The notes below the pieces were generated by a model. That model worked only from the letters and a program-made list of their open reading frames with translations, did not search any database and was not told the origin of the DNA. A program made the translations under genes and the position numbers. DNA of 64,000 bases from DATMAM01 sp035559995 (GTDB lineage: Bacteria; Desulfobacterota; Binatia; UBA9968), in contig DATMAM010000023.1 of NCBI GenBank assembly GCA_035559995.1, forward strand, positions 1-64,000, written 5' to 3'. Shown piece after piece: positions 63,440-64,000 of this stretch (positions are counted from its first letter, which is position 1; each line of letters starts with the position of its first letter).

Positions 63440-64000
63440 TCACTCCAACTGCGGTTTTTTCCTATGCCACTCGGTGGCCTGCTCGTACGCATGCGCCACC
63501 CTGAGGATGGTGCTCTCGTCAAAGTGCCGGGCGATCATCTGCAGGCCCACCGGCAGGCCCCTCGCGTCGAAACCGCAGGGGATCGACATTGCCGGAAGGC
63601 CGGCCAGATTCGCCGAGATCGTAAAAATGTCCGAGAGGTACATCTGTAAAGGATCGGCGATCTTCGCGCCGACGGGAAAAGCCGTCGTCGGGGAGGTGGG
63701 GGTCACGATGACGTCGCATCTTTTGAACGCCTCGGCGAAGTCGTTTTTGATGAGCGCCCGCACTTTTTGCGCCTTCAAATAGTACGCGTCGTAGTAGCCG
63801 GCCGACAGCGCGTAAGTGCCGAGCATGATCCTGCGCTTGACCTCGGGACCGAAGCCCGTGGCGCGCGACTTGATGTAGGTATCGGCGAGGTCGGCGGCAC
63901 GCGCGCGAAGGCCGTATCTCATGCCGTCGTAGCGCGCGAGGTTCGAACTCGCCTCCGCCGTGGCGATGAGGTAGTACGTGGCGACGGCATACTCGGTGTG
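63440..64000 (-). CDS. gatA: Asp/Glu-tRNA amidotransferase subunit A, N-terminus beyond window
   Basis: C-terminal about 186 residues; the frame is open to the window edge on the minus strand. Typical GatA text: HTEYAVATYYLIATAEASSN LARYDG, then VKRRIMLGTYALSAGYYDAY, CDVIVTPTSPTTAFPVG, and NLAGLPAMSIPCGFDARGLP VGLQMIARHFDE. The amidase catalytic Ser/Lys region lies outside the window. It is followed by gatB, the usual gatCAB order, with the repeat array between them. Confidence 0.95.
   Translation of the reverse strand, partial: HTEYAVATYYLIATAEASSNLARYDGMRYGLRARAADLADTYIKSRATGFGPEVKRRIMLGTYALSAGYYDAYYLKAQKVRALIKNDFAEAFKRCDVIVTPTSPTTAFPVGAKIADPLQMYLSDIFTISANLAGLPAMSIPCGFDARGLPVGLQMIARHFDESTILRVAHAYEQATEWHRKKPQLE

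Overview
This GC-rich window reads as chromosomal DNA from an uncultivated Gram-negative soil or subsurface bacterium. It has an outer-membrane beta-barrel, a lipoprotein, Tat and Sec export signals, a gatA-gatB pair, secA and cysS. It also carries many solute-binding proteins, cupins and amidohydrolases. That mix fits lineages such as Binatota, Rokubacteria/Methylomirabilota or Tectomicrobia, but no 16S rRNA or other decisive marker is present, so placement is inference. I see no phage, plasmid, insertion sequence, rRNA, CRISPR array or classical biosynthetic cluster.

Layout. 0-10 kb holds hydrolases and accessory genes: an MBL-fold enzyme, an amidohydrolase, a VapBC-type toxin-antitoxin pair, a D-aminoacylase-like enzyme, an M24 peptidase, an ornithine-cyclodeaminase-like protein, the first bicupin and a Bug/TctC receptor. 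10.2-15.5 kb is a regulatory unit: an OmpR-type regulator and histidine kinase, a secreted protein of unknown function and a DUF5666/alginate-export-like porin. A nearly identical 28-bp box lies upstream of the regulator gene and upstream of the secreted-protein gene. 15.6-21.5 kb (minus strand) is a cupin plus a UbiD decarboxylase / three-subunit molybdenum hydroxylase operon. 21.6-25 kb has cysS, a LysM protein and tRNA-Arg(TCG).

25.1-31.2 kb (minus strand) has a frameshifted aspartic protease, ABC receptors, two VOC proteins and an alpha/beta hydrolase. 31.5-45 kb (plus strand) is a transport and cupin cluster: a cupin, a signal-less NMT1-type protein, two further bicupins, two iron-type SBPs, two fused permeases, one ATPase and a DUF1989 protein. 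Decayed LysR and Rieske-oxygenase genes sit inside it. 45-54 kb has a SCO1 protein, four divalent-cation transporters (CDF, MgtE, CorA, CaCA), a lipoprotein, a membrane glycosyltransferase and a DedA protein. 53.8-64 kb has an MFS transporter, an overlapping trio (GT2, unknown, SPL-like radical SAM), secA with a very long insertion, and gatB/gatA separated by about 280 bp of short imperfect repeats.

How it fits together. The accessory part looks like a scavenging genome: many periplasmic or cytoplasmic binding proteins next to cupins and hydrolases for small organic acids, amides and aromatics. At least four gene relics show active turnover of these modules. The observations most worth following are the twin regulatory boxes, the triplicated bicupin, the SPL-like protein lacking the expected catalytic cysteine, and the SecA insertion.
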